DNA from: Hyphomonadaceae bacterium BRH_c29
GTDB taxonomy: Bacteria > Pseudomonadota > Alphaproteobacteria > Caulobacterales > Hyphomonadaceae
Direction: 5' to 3'
Assembly (NCBI GenBank): GCA_000961695.1
Contig: LADW01000060.1
Span: 1-58,101, forward strand
Length of the DNA stretch: 58,101 nt
The position numbers and the translations under genes are program-made. The notes under the pieces were generated by a model, which saw only the letters and a program-made list of their open reading frames with translations, was not told the origin of the DNA and searched no databases. Positions within the stretch are counted from its first letter, which is position 1; each line of letters begins with the position of its first letter. Shown here piece after piece: positions 34,314-42,723 of this stretch.

Positions 34314-35342
34314 TCAGGGCTTTCGTCCGAACAGAACTTCCTTCAGGAAACCGGTCGCCCAGCTCATATGCATGGTGCCGGAGATAAGGCCTGCGAGCAG
34401 GCCACAAGGGGATCGTTTCCAGATCGCGATTCCAACGGACGCGGTTGCGAGTACAGCGAGATAGCCGACTGGAAGAAGCAGAGCAGGCCAGAAGAACGGT
34501 GCCGCAGCGACGCCGACTGTACTGGCCAGCAGAGCGAAGACTGGGACGGCTTGGCGGACTTTGAGCGCCTGGCCATGCTTGCGAACATTGCGAGCGCGGC
34601 CTTTACCATAGTTGAAATACTGCTTGGCGAGGCGGCCAACCGACCCGCGTGGGATGTAGCGGATGCGGATATCGGCATCGAGGAAGATCTTCCCGCCTGC
34701 CTGGGCAAGGCGCGCGTCATATTCGGCGTCTTCATTGTGCGAGAAGGTTTCGTCATACCCGCCGATCTGACGATAGAGGTCGATGTTGAAGCCCGCGTGA
34801 TGGCCATGATCGACAAAGCCGGATGTCTTTCCGCCCCGGTGGACGGAGCCGCCGGAGCCGAGCGGCGTGTCCACCGTCCAGGCATTGGCGCGTTCGAAAC
34901 AGGTGTCTCCCACGGCATCCATAGGGATCACGACGGAAGCTGCCCCTGTCTGACGGAGCGCCTCGGCGACTGAAAGGATGAAGCCTTCAGGGTAAATCGA
35001 ATGTGCGTCACAGCGCACCAGATAGCGTGTGCCGGACTTTGCCGTCATTGAAACGGCGAGGTTCATCGCCGCCGCCTGAAGCCGTTTCGGGTTGCGGATT
35101 ACCTGCAGGTTCGGGAACTCAGCTTTCAAGCTTTCAACGATTGCGACCGTGTGATCGGTGCTGCCGCCATCAGCCACAACGAGGGGAACTTCGCGGAGCC
35201 GCGCATCTCCCACCATTAACGAGCGGATGCATGTCTCAATATGGCGCTCTTCGTTCAGAGCCGGAATGACGGCCAGAATCGCTTCAGGCGCCAGTACCGG
35301 CGCGGGATCCCTGTTGATTTCAGTCATAACGTCGGCACGCAT
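34314..35342 (-). CDS. Family 2 glycosyltransferase, ExoA-like
   Basis: A 342-residue membrane-associated glycosyltransferase similar in layout to succinoglycan ExoA. It shows ILAVIPALNEERHIETCIRSL, VVADGGSTDHTVAIVES, RCDAHSIYPEGFI (donor/metal site), HNEDAEYDARLAQAGG (acceptor site) and a C-terminal pair of hydrophobic helices (about 270-310). It should add a sugar to the lipid-linked repeat unit. ATG 35342 has AGAGG upstream and is preferred to ATG 35327. It is the first gene of the minus-strand half of the locus. Confidence 0.9.
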   Translation of the reverse strand: MRADVMTEINRDPAPVLAPEAILAVIPALNEERHIETCIRSLMVGDARLREVPLVVADGGSTDHTVAIVESLKAEFPNLQVIRNPKRLQAAAMNLAVSMTAKSGTRYLVRCDAHSIYPEGFILSVAEALRQTGAASVVIPMDAVGDTCFERANAWTVDTPLGSGGSVHRGGKTSGFVDHGHHAGFNIDLYRQIGGYDETFSHNEDAEYDARLAQAGGKIFLDADIRIRYIPRGSVGRLAKQYFNYGKGRARNVRKHGQALKVRQAVPVFALLASTVGVAAAPFFWPALLLPVGYLAVLATASVGIAIWKRSPCGLLAGLISGTMHMSWATGFLKEVLFGRKP

Positions 35343-35492
35343 AGTGGCCTCTGGTAAAGGTTTTCTCCTGTGAGGGGAGCAAAAACCGTTCCAGACTCGC
35401 CTTCCGAACGTGTTTTCGGGCAGACCTTACGTCAGTCTTGCCGCGAAGTGCGAACCCCATATGGTGTAATAAAACATGAGGAGACGAGAGAC

Positions 35493-35783
35493 ATGATTGG
35501 CGTCGTTGCAAAACTGACCATCCAGCCCGGCAAAGAGGCGGATTTCGAAAAGACTGGCAAAGATCTGATGGCCAAAGTGAAGGCGAATGAGCCTGGCTGT
35601 CTGACCTACCAGCTCTACAAGTCCAAGAAAGAGCCGAACGTTTATATCTTCATGGAGCAGTATGCTTCCGAAGATGCGCTGAAATCTCATGGCCAGACCG
35701 AGTATTTCAAGGCCGCGGGCCCTGCGCTGGGTGCCTGCCTCGCCGGTGCACCTGAAATCCAGTATTTCGACATCGTAGAATAG
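35493..35783 (+). CDS. Antibiotic biosynthesis monooxygenase (ABM)-fold protein
   Basis: A 96-residue ferredoxin-like dimeric alpha-beta barrel protein. MIGVVAKLTIQPGKEADFEK at the N-terminus and EPGCLTYQLYKSKKEPNVYIFMEQY (starting about residue 35) are typical of the YgiN/ABM family. Members include cofactor-free quinol monooxygenases, but many have no known reaction. ATG 35493 follows GAGGAGACGAG. The acyl-CoA dehydrogenase gene starts 9 bases after its stop, so the two are co-transcribed. Confidence 0.87.
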   Translation: MIGVVAKLTIQPGKEADFEKTGKDLMAKVKANEPGCLTYQLYKSKKEPNVYIFMEQYASEDALKSHGQTEYFKAAGPALGACLAGAPEIQYFDIVE

Positions 35784-35792
35784 GGGGCCGAA

Positions 35793-37016
35793 ATGGACCT
35801 CGCGTTCACGCCGGAAGACCGCGCGTTCCAGCAGGAAGTCCGCGACTGGATCGCCAGAAATTACACGCCGGAACTGCGCGCGAAGAGCGCCGCTTCCAAG
35901 AACGGCTATCTCGACAAGGAAGGCCAGGTCGCCTGGCAGAAAGCCTTGTACGAGAAAGGCTGGGTTGCACCGAACTGGCCGGTCGAGTTTGGCGGCCCCG
36001 GTCTGTCGGCGTCTGAACGCTACATTCTGAACATGGAACTGTCGGCCGCCGGCACGCCACCCGTGAGCCCAATGGGCATCTCTATGGTCGCACCGGTGAT
36101 CATGGCGTTCGGTTCAGAGGCGCAAAAGGCCAAGTATCTGCCACCGATCCTGCGGTCTGACGTCTGGTGGTGCCAGGGCTATTCCGAGCCGGGGGCCGGT
36201 TCTGACCTTGCCTCACTGCAGATGAGCGCCGTGCGCGATGGCGATGACTATGTTCTGAATGGTTCAAAGATCTGGACGACGCATGCCCAGTGGGCCGACA
36301 TGATTTTCTGCCTGGTGCGCACCTCGCGCGAAGGCATTCATCAGGAGGGCATCAGCTTCATCATTTTCCCGATGACTCTGCCGGGGATCAAGATCTCGGC
36401 GCTGCCGACGCTCGACGGTCCGGCTGAAGGCGCGCAGGAGATCAATCAGGTCTTCTTCGAGGATGTTCGCGTGCCGATCGCGGAATCGCTCGTCGGTGAG
36501 GAGAACAAGGGCTGGACCTATGCCAAGTACCTGCTCCAATTCGAGCGCGGCAACGCCTACGCCCCTGGCCTGCGGAGCATGCTCAACAAGGCGCGCAAGA
36601 TTGCCAGCGTCGAAGAGACAGGCGGCGAGGCCCTGATCCGCGATCCGGATTTTTCCCGTAAACTGGCTCAGCTGGAAATGAAGATCGATAGCCTGGATGC
36701 CACAGAGCAGCGCATCTTCTCGGCCCTGTCCGCCGGACAGGCCGTGGGGCCGGAAAGTTCGATGCTGAAATGTGCGGGCTCGGAAACCCAGCAGGCGATC
36801 ACGGAACTCGTCGTCGAAGCGGCCGGCACGTACGGCGCGCCCTTCGTGCGGGACAATTTCGCAGTCGCCCGCGAAGGCGCCAATGCAGACCTGCCATTCC
36901 CGTCTTATTCCGTGACGGCTGCGCCCAGCTACTTCAATTACCGCAAGACCTCCATCTATGCTGGTTCCAACGAGATTCAGAGGAACATCATGGCGAAGAT
37001 GGTGCTTGGTCTATGA
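35793..37016 (+). CDS. Acyl-CoA dehydrogenase
   Basis: A 407-residue flavoenzyme closely resembling the product of 18112-19302: N-terminal LAFTPEDRAFQQEVRDWI, flavin signature WWCQGYSEPGAGSDLAS (about 126-142), LNGSKIWTTHAQWAD, and C-terminal TSIYAGSNEIQRNIM. As in that paralogue the canonical catalytic Glu position is occupied by a small residue. It acts on an unknown acyl-CoA. It lies 9 bases after the ABM-fold gene, and its stop overlaps the start of the thioredoxin-like gene (ATGA). Confidence 0.92.
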   Translation: MDLAFTPEDRAFQQEVRDWIARNYTPELRAKSAASKNGYLDKEGQVAWQKALYEKGWVAPNWPVEFGGPGLSASERYILNMELSAAGTPPVSPMGISMVAPVIMAFGSEAQKAKYLPPILRSDVWWCQGYSEPGAGSDLASLQMSAVRDGDDYVLNGSKIWTTHAQWADMIFCLVRTSREGIHQEGISFIIFPMTLPGIKISALPTLDGPAEGAQEINQVFFEDVRVPIAESLVGEENKGWTYAKYLLQFERGNAYAPGLRSMLNKARKIASVEETGGEALIRDPDFSRKLAQLEMKIDSLDATEQRIFSALSAGQAVGPESSMLKCAGSETQQAITELVVEAAGTYGAPFVRDNFAVAREGANADLPFPSYSVTAAPSYFNYRKTSIYAGSNEIQRNIMAKMVLGL

Positions 37017-37534
37017 GGCAAACATCGGGACTGGCGCGGCTTGCCGCGCTTGCGATGCTGTGTGTGCCCCTGCTTTCGGCGGGGGCACAGGCCGCGCCTG
37101 TTGCAGAGGCGGCTCCGGATTGGGAGCAGGAGCTCTACACGGTCCACGATTATGATGCGGCGCGTGACCCGGCCGTAGATCTGGCCCTGACGCTCGAGCG
37201 GGCGACTGCTGAGAAGAAGACGGTTCTACTCGTCATTGGCGGGGAATGGTGCGTCTGGTGCAAGATTTTCACGAACTATGTCGCCTCGAACGAGGTCGTT
37301 CGCGGAGAGCTGCTCGACGACTATCTGATCCAGAAGGTCAATTTCAGCCGGGAAAGTCCGAACGAGGCTTTCCTCTCTGCCTATCCAGAGGCGGATGGCT
37401 ATCCCTACTTCATTCTACTCGCGCCGGATGGCTCGCTTTTGACGGGTCAGGAACCCGGTAGCCTTGAAGACGGCCGTTCTTATGATCAGGACAAGATGCT
37501 GACCTTCCTGAAAAAATGGGCGCCGGCACCGTGA
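37013..37534 (+). CDS. Secreted thioredoxin-like protein
   Basis: A 173-residue protein with a signal peptide (about 1-27, ending AGAQA) and a thioredoxin fold. The redox motif is GGEWCVWCK (CxxC, about 76-84), and the conserved cis-Pro region is GYPYFILLAPDGSLL (about 130-144). It resembles thioredoxin_7/DUF255-type periplasmic proteins more than classical TrxA. It probably reduces or shuffles disulfides in the periplasm. ATG 37013 overlaps the dehydrogenase stop by 4 bases, which suggests translational coupling, and the transporter gene begins within its last codons. Confidence 0.85.
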   Translation: MRQTSGLARLAALAMLCVPLLSAGAQAAPVAEAAPDWEQELYTVHDYDAARDPAVDLALTLERATAEKKTVLLVIGGEWCVWCKIFTNYVASNEVVRGELLDDYLIQKVNFSRESPNEAFLSAYPEADGYPYFILLAPDGSLLTGQEPGSLEDGRSYDQDKMLTFLKKWAPAP

Positions 37535-38988
37535 GTGAAGCAGTTTCCAGAGGCGGCTCGCCGAACAAGCCCGGCTGGGTGACGCGGATTGCGTTCGGCC
37601 TCGGCGGTGTCGCGGAAGGCGTGAAGAATAACGGCTTCGAGTATTTCCTGCTGCTCTATTACAGTCAGGTGCTCGGCGTATCGGCGGGCCTTGTCGCCAT
37701 GGCGCTGATGATCGCGCTGGTCGTGGACGCGATTTCTGATCCTGTCGTCGGCTATTGGTCCGACAACTTGCGTACGCCCATCGGACGGCGCCACCCGTTT
37801 CTCTACGCGTCCATCGTGCCTGTCGCGATTTGCTATTATTTTGTCTGGAATCCACCAGCCGGCCTGACGGGCGATGCGCTCTTCCCGTGGCTGCTAACGC
37901 TGACGATTCTCGTGCGCATCGGCTTCACGTTTTACGAAGTTCCGGCAAACTCGCTCGCGGCAGAAATTACCGATGACTATGACGGGCGTACTCAGCTCAT
38001 GTCATTCCGGTATTTCTTCGCCTGGATTGGCGGCCTGTCGATCCAGATCGCGCTGCTCTTCCTGTTCCTGAAGTCGACCGAAAGTACGATGGGCTTCTTC
38101 AATATGGATGGTTGGCACCATTATGGTGTCTGGGCGGCCATCGTCATCTTCTTTGCCATGTTGACCATGTCACTTGGGACGCACGGACACATCCCGCATC
38201 TTCGGGCGCCACCTGCTGCCCGGAAACTTACGCTCGGCACGATCTTCCGCGAGATATTTGAGACGATCTCCAACCCGTCCTTCCGGGCGCTCTTTGCCGC
38301 GACCCTGTTCGGTCTTGTCGCCAGCGGCATTTCGGCTGCGCTGAACCAGTATGTGAATGGCTTCTTCTGGCAGTTCTCAACCGACCAGATCGGTGTCCTC
38401 ACGGTCTCCGTTTATATATCGGCGGTCATTGCCGTTTTCGTTGCGCCGATGACCGGCAAGATCTGGGGCAAGAAGCGCGGGGCCATCGTGATTGGTCTGC
38501 TGGCGTTCACCATTGCACCGCTTATGGTCATGCTGCGTCTGTTCGGCTTGTTGCCGCCGAATGGTGATCCGCTCCTGTTCAAGCTGATCCTGGTTGTAAC
38601 CGTATTCGATGTTGGCCTGATCATCGCGACGCAGATGCTGATGGGCTCCATGGTGGCTGACATTGTGGAGGATTCCGAACTTCAGACCGGGCGCCGCAAC
38701 GAGGGCATCTTCTTTGCGGGTATCAGCTTCATCAGGAAGCTGTCGCAAGCCGGTGGCGTGTTCGTGGCGGCGGCTGTTCTGTCGATGTCGAAGATCACAC
38801 CCGGCATGCGTCCGGGGGATGTCAGTGATGAAGCTCTACGCACGCTCGGCTGGGGTTATGCGGGTTCGTTGTTCGTGATCTGGATGCTCATGATCCTGGC
38901 TGTCTCCTTCTACAAGATCAGCCGTGACAGCCATGAGGAAAACCTCCGGCAGCTGCGCGAACGGCGTGAGACTTCGTCAAACCCCTGA
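37516..38988 (+). CDS. MFS transporter, GPH (sugar:cation symporter)-like
   Basis: A 490-residue polytopic protein with about 12 hydrophobic helices. The loop YWSDNLRTPIGRRHPFLY (about 75-92) is the signature of the glycoside-pentoside-hexuronide:cation symporter group (MelB-like). The GGVAEGVKNNGFEYFLLLYY segment in the first helix is common in related proteobacterial carriers. Substrate is unknown. Start may be ATG 37516 (used) or GTG 37531, which would overlap the previous stop by exactly 4 bases (GTGA) like its neighbours. It is the last gene of the ABM/dehydrogenase/thioredoxin set. Confidence 0.88.
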   Translation: MGAGTVSEAVSRGGSPNKPGWVTRIAFGLGGVAEGVKNNGFEYFLLLYYSQVLGVSAGLVAMALMIALVVDAISDPVVGYWSDNLRTPIGRRHPFLYASIVPVAICYYFVWNPPAGLTGDALFPWLLTLTILVRIGFTFYEVPANSLAAEITDDYDGRTQLMSFRYFFAWIGGLSIQIALLFLFLKSTESTMGFFNMDGWHHYGVWAAIVIFFAMLTMSLGTHGHIPHLRAPPAARKLTLGTIFREIFETISNPSFRALFAATLFGLVASGISAALNQYVNGFFWQFSTDQIGVLTVSVYISAVIAVFVAPMTGKIWGKKRGAIVIGLLAFTIAPLMVMLRLFGLLPPNGDPLLFKLILVVTVFDVGLIIATQMLMGSMVADIVEDSELQTGRRNEGIFFAGISFIRKLSQAGGVFVAAAVLSMSKITPGMRPGDVSDEALRTLGWGYAGSLFVIWMLMILAVSFYKISRDSHEENLRQLRERRETSSNP

Positions 38989-38993
38989 ATTCC

Positions 38994-39007
38994 TGACAGA
39001 AATGTCA
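38994..39007. promoter_or_regulatory. Palindrome TGACA-N4-TGTCA before HtrA gene
   Basis: TGACA-GAAA-TGTCA lies 49 bases upstream of the HtrA start. It has the same half-sites and spacer length as the repeat at 31185-31198. A weak promoter (TTGCCA, 17 bases, TAGAGC) follows it. Likely an operator, regulator unknown. Confidence 0.45.
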
Positions 39008-39055
39008 TGCATTGCCGAATTGCCACACCTTTGACGCCGCAATAGAGCCATAGAC

Positions 39056-40477
39056 ATGATGCATGCTCTGCGAATGACAAAACACGTTTCGAAGTTCCTG
39101 GCTGTGGCGGGGCTTTTGGTGGTGGCGCTTCTGGCTTTGGCCCTGATGCCGGTTATGGCGCAGGCGCAACGCTTGCCGGAGACGCGCACAGAGATCGAGC
39201 TGACCTTTGCCCCTCTGGTGAAGGAAGTCTCTCCGGCGGTGGTGAACGTCTACACGCAGAAAACGGTGAAGACCGGCGCCACTCCGATGGAGATGCTGCT
39301 TTATGGCCGCGCTGCCCCGCAGAGCCGGGTGCAGAACTCCCTCGGCTCTGGCGTGATCGTGCGTGAAGACGGCGTCATCGTGACCAACAACCATGTCGTG
39401 GAAGGCGCAGACTCCTTCCGCGTCGTGCTGAGTGACCGGCGCGAATATCCGGCTGAACTCGTGCTCAATGATGAGCGGACCGATCTCGCCGTGCTCAAGA
39501 TCGACACCGATGGCGACAAGCTGCCGGTGCTGACCTATGCCGATACCCGAGAGGCCCAGGTGGGCGACCTCGTCATGGCCATCGGAAACCCGTTCGGCGT
39601 TGGCCAGACCGTGACGAGCGGCATCATCTCCGCGACGTCCCGCACCGATGTCGGCATTTCCGACTATTCCTTCTTCATCCAGACAGACGCAGCGGTGAAC
39701 CCCGGTAATTCCGGCGGCGCACTTGTGAACATGCGCGGCCAGCTGGTCGGTGTGAACACGGCCATCTTCTCGCGCGGTGGAGGGTCTAACGGCATCGGCT
39801 TTGCCATTCCGTCCGAAATGGTGAAACGCGTCGTCGACGCCGCCATGAACGAAGGCACGTTCGTGCGCCCATGGCTTGGCCTCGCCGCGCAATCGGTCAG
39901 TTTTGACATGGCCAAGGCGCAGGGCCTGTCTCGTCCCATCGGGGTTATGGTGACTGAGGTTTATGACAGTGGCCCGGCCGACAAGGCAGGACTGCGCCGT
40001 GGCGATCTGGTCACGGCTATCGACGGGCGTGAAGTGTTCGACGAGAAAGGCCTCAAATTCCTCGCCGCAATCCGCAATCCCGGCGACAAGGCGCAGCTCA
40101 ACGTGCTGCGCGGTGGCAAGACCCAGGTGATCGGCGTGAAGGTCGAACCGCCGCCCGGCGCGACCGAGGCCGACATTGTTCTGCTGGAAGGCCAGGACGT
40201 CTTCAATGGTGCCCGCGTCGTGGAACTCTCCCCGCGCCTCGCCGAGGAGAATGGGCTCGACCCGTTCCAGAAAGGCTCAGGCATCTACGTTTATTCTGTC
40301 TCGCGCCGCTCTGTGGCAGGGAACTATTTCCGTCCGGGTGACATCATTCGTTCGATCAATGGCAGGCCGACCAAGACAGTCAAAGAACTTAAGTCCGTGC
40401 TGGGCAGTTCCGGCAAGAGCTGGGACATCGAACTGGACCGCAATGGGCGGACCATCCGGGGAACGGTCCGCCTCTGA
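39056..40477 (+). CDS. HtrA/DegP-family periplasmic serine protease with two PDZ-like domains
   Basis: Envelope protein-quality protease. The 473-residue protein has a long hydrophobic signal or anchor (about 12-38), then a trypsin-like domain with catalytic His113 (VTNNHVV), Asp143 (RTDLAVLKI) and Ser219 (NPGNSGGALV). A PDZ domain follows (GVMVTEVYDSGPADKAGLRR, about 303-322), then a second C-terminal PDZ-like domain (IYVYSVSRRSVAGNYFRPGD). The usual LA loop is short, as in DegQ/DegS-like enzymes. ATG 39056 or ATG 39074 could be used. Control may involve the palindrome at 38994. Ends 10 bases from the convergent P450 gene. Confidence 0.93.
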   Translation: MMHALRMTKHVSKFLAVAGLLVVALLALALMPVMAQAQRLPETRTEIELTFAPLVKEVSPAVVNVYTQKTVKTGATPMEMLLYGRAAPQSRVQNSLGSGVIVREDGVIVTNNHVVEGADSFRVVLSDRREYPAELVLNDERTDLAVLKIDTDGDKLPVLTYADTREAQVGDLVMAIGNPFGVGQTVTSGIISATSRTDVGISDYSFFIQTDAAVNPGNSGGALVNMRGQLVGVNTAIFSRGGGSNGIGFAIPSEMVKRVVDAAMNEGTFVRPWLGLAAQSVSFDMAKAQGLSRPIGVMVTEVYDSGPADKAGLRRGDLVTAIDGREVFDEKGLKFLAAIRNPGDKAQLNVLRGGKTQVIGVKVEPPPGATEADIVLLEGQDVFNGARVVELSPRLAEENGLDPFQKGSGIYVYSVSRRSVAGNYFRPGDIIRSINGRPTKTVKELKSVLGSSGKSWDIELDRNGRTIRGTVRL

Positions 40478-40487
40478 ATTTCCGGTT

Positions 40488-41747
40488 CTAGGTTTTTGGG
40501 TGAAGGACGACCTGAAGATCGGTATAACCAAGGACGAAGTTCGACAGCACCCGTTCCGGCTCGGCCATCACTTCGACTTGCTCGAACCGCTTCAGGATCT
40601 CTTCCCAAAGTATACGCAATTGCATCTCGGCAACGCGGTTGCCCATGCAGCGGTGAATGCCGAACCCGAATGAGACGTGCCGTCGGGCATTGTCGCGGTC
40701 GATCAGGAATTCGTCGGCCCGGTCAATGACATCTTCATCGCGATTGCCTGAGACATACCACATCACGACCTTGTCGCCCTTTTTGATGGACTGCCCGCCG
40801 AGTTCTGTATCTTCGGTTGCGATGCGGCGCATGTGAGGGAGCGGTGTCTGGTACCGGATAATCTCGGACACCATGTTTGGAATCAGAGACGGATTGGCTT
40901 TCAGTTTTTTGTACTGGTCCGGGAACTTGTTGAGGAAATAGACGCCGCCGGAGATCGAGTTCCGCGTCGTATCGTTCCCGCCGACGATCAGCAGCATGAG
41001 ATTGCCAAGCAATTCCATCGGATTGTTGACCATGTCCTTCGTCTCAGGACTGTGTGCGAGCAAAGAGATGAAATCCATCTTCTGGGGCTCAGCGGCGCGT
41101 TCGTGCCACAGGCGGGTGAAATAGGTGACACACTCTGTGAGGTGCTTCATCCGCCATTCCATGTCGGCCCCGACAATGCCTGCGGCATCAGTCGTTGTTG
41201 CGACGTCCGACCAGAAAGGAAGTTTGTGGCGGTCTTCGAAGGGGAAGTCGAACAGGGTCGCAAGCATCTGCGTCGTCAGTTCGATGGAAACCTTGTCGAC
41301 CCAGTTGAACTGTTCGTTGACAGGCAGGCTGTCCAGGATCGTACCAACGCGTTGGCGGATCAGAGCTTCGAGCTCCGACAACTGTGTCGGCGCGACAGCC
41401 GGCTGGGCTGCCTTTCGCTGAACATCGTGAATGGGCGGGTCCATGGCGATGAACATTGGCGGCGTGAAACCGTCGCTTGGATCTCCAATGGCGATGCTTG
41501 GCTCGGACGAGAAAACCTTGTGGTTTGAATCTACGGCAATGATGTCATTGTACTTGGTGACCGACCAATACGCGCCAACCGCACTGTCTGGGCAATAGTG
41601 GACAGGCGCTTCTTGTCTCAGACGCCGGAAATATTCCCAGTGCTTGTTTTGCTGAAAGAGTTCAGCTTTTGAGACGTCCAGTGTTTCCAGTGGCAGGTCC
41701 CAGGGATCTGGAATCTCCACGTCAATCGACTGAGCTGTGTCGGCCAT
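40488..41747 (-). CDS. Cytochrome P450, CYP153-like (alkane/fatty-acid terminal hydroxylase type)
   Basis: A 419-residue soluble bacterial P450. It has the I-helix oxygen motif LIVGGNDTTRNS, the K-helix ExxR (SEIIRYQTP), and the haem loop SFGFGIHRCMGNRVAE with Cys367 as haem ligand. The segments around GNDTTRNS, NMVSEIIR and KVVMWYVSGNRDE look like the CYP153 group, which hydroxylates the terminal carbon of alkanes with ferredoxin and ferredoxin reductase. Those redox partners are not in this window. ATG 41747 is chosen for GGGAGGA upstream. A TauD-type gene lies 73 bases upstream on the same strand. Confidence 0.92.
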   Translation of the reverse strand: MADTAQSIDVEIPDPWDLPLETLDVSKAELFQQNKHWEYFRRLRQEAPVHYCPDSAVGAYWSVTKYNDIIAVDSNHKVFSSEPSIAIGDPSDGFTPPMFIAMDPPIHDVQRKAAQPAVAPTQLSELEALIRQRVGTILDSLPVNEQFNWVDKVSIELTTQMLATLFDFPFEDRHKLPFWSDVATTTDAAGIVGADMEWRMKHLTECVTYFTRLWHERAAEPQKMDFISLLAHSPETKDMVNNPMELLGNLMLLIVGGNDTTRNSISGGVYFLNKFPDQYKKLKANPSLIPNMVSEIIRYQTPLPHMRRIATEDTELGGQSIKKGDKVVMWYVSGNRDEDVIDRADEFLIDRDNARRHVSFGFGIHRCMGNRVAEMQLRILWEEILKRFEQVEVMAEPERVLSNFVLGYTDLQVVLHPKT

Positions 41748-41820
41748 ATTTTCCTCCCGTGCAGGCTTATTCGCCTGTCTGGGGATCAGCGTACGTCCGA
41801 AAGCGGCTGGTGCAAAGTTT

Positions 41821-42663
41821 TTACGCGGCGCCAATTGTTGTGCGGTGCAGCAAACGGTCATGCCCGGCATAGCCGCCGGTCGCCATGTGCAGCAGGCAGC
41901 GATTGTCCCACATCAGCAGCATGTCCGGTTCCCATTTGTGCCGGTATTGAAATTCCGGACGGGTCTGCCAGCGGTAAAGTTCCGTGATCAGTGCCCAGCC
42001 CTCGTCATGGTCCATCCCGGCAATTCCGACGATATAGCCTGCGCAGCCGAACAGGGATTTGCGCCCGGTTTCGGGATGCGTCCGGATGATGTCGTGACGT
42101 TCGGTCGCTTCGGCGTCCGCAGAGGGGCGGATGTCCATGCTGCGCCCCTTCGACTTGTCGTCGTCGCCATACATGCCAGCAGGTGCGTAGGCATTGCGGG
42201 CCGAATGGATTGCGTGGCGGCCTTCCAGGCGCTGGCGTAAACCCTCGGGCATTTGTTCCAGCGCCAGGTACTGGTTGGCGAACAGCGTGTCGCCGCCGCT
42301 CGGCGGGATGGTGATGCCGAACAGGCATGTGCCTGCCGGTGGGCGTTTCTGGAAACTCCAGTCCGTGTGCCAGCTCTCGGCGAAGATCGGCGCGGTCTCA
42401 TCGGCCGCACGCTGCACAGCAATAATATGCGGGTGATCCGGAATCGGCGCGATGAACGGATCCTCGCCGAAGGGGCCGAAATACTGGGTGACGCGCTCCA
42501 GGTCTTCGTCCGTCATCTTTTGGCCCGGAAAGGCCAGAACCTGATGGTCCAGCCACGCCTTCCGGATTTCGGCGATGGCTTCAGGGGCGAGCGGTTGGGT
42601 CAGGTCAACGCCGCGCACCGTGGCGCCGCAGGCCTGCCCGGATGGTGTGATCTCCAGGCTCAT
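41821..42663 (-). CDS. TauD/TfdA-family Fe(II)/2-oxoglutarate dioxygenase
   Basis: A 280-residue enzyme using Fe(II), oxygen and 2-oxoglutarate to hydroxylate a substrate. The iron-binding facial triad is visible: His and Asp in SWHTDWSFQ (about 98-106), the distal His in MWDNRCLLHMATGG near the C-terminus, and an Arg for 2-oxoglutarate in HDRLLHRTT. The GGDTLFANQYLALEQMP segment is typical. Substrates in the family range from taurine to phenoxyacetates and alkyl sulfates, so it cannot be named. It may be co-transcribed with the P450 gene, 73 bases downstream. Confidence 0.92.
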   Translation of the reverse strand: MSLEITPSGQACGATVRGVDLTQPLAPEAIAEIRKAWLDHQVLAFPGQKMTDEDLERVTQYFGPFGEDPFIAPIPDHPHIIAVQRAADETAPIFAESWHTDWSFQKRPPAGTCLFGITIPPSGGDTLFANQYLALEQMPEGLRQRLEGRHAIHSARNAYAPAGMYGDDDKSKGRSMDIRPSADAEATERHDIIRTHPETGRKSLFGCAGYIVGIAGMDHDEGWALITELYRWQTRPEFQYRHKWEPDMLLMWDNRCLLHMATGGYAGHDRLLHRTTIGAA

Positions 42664-42723
42664 ATGTTGTTTCCTCCGAGGGACACCTTACCACAGGGCG
42701 CGCGCTCGCCTAGAACACCGGCC

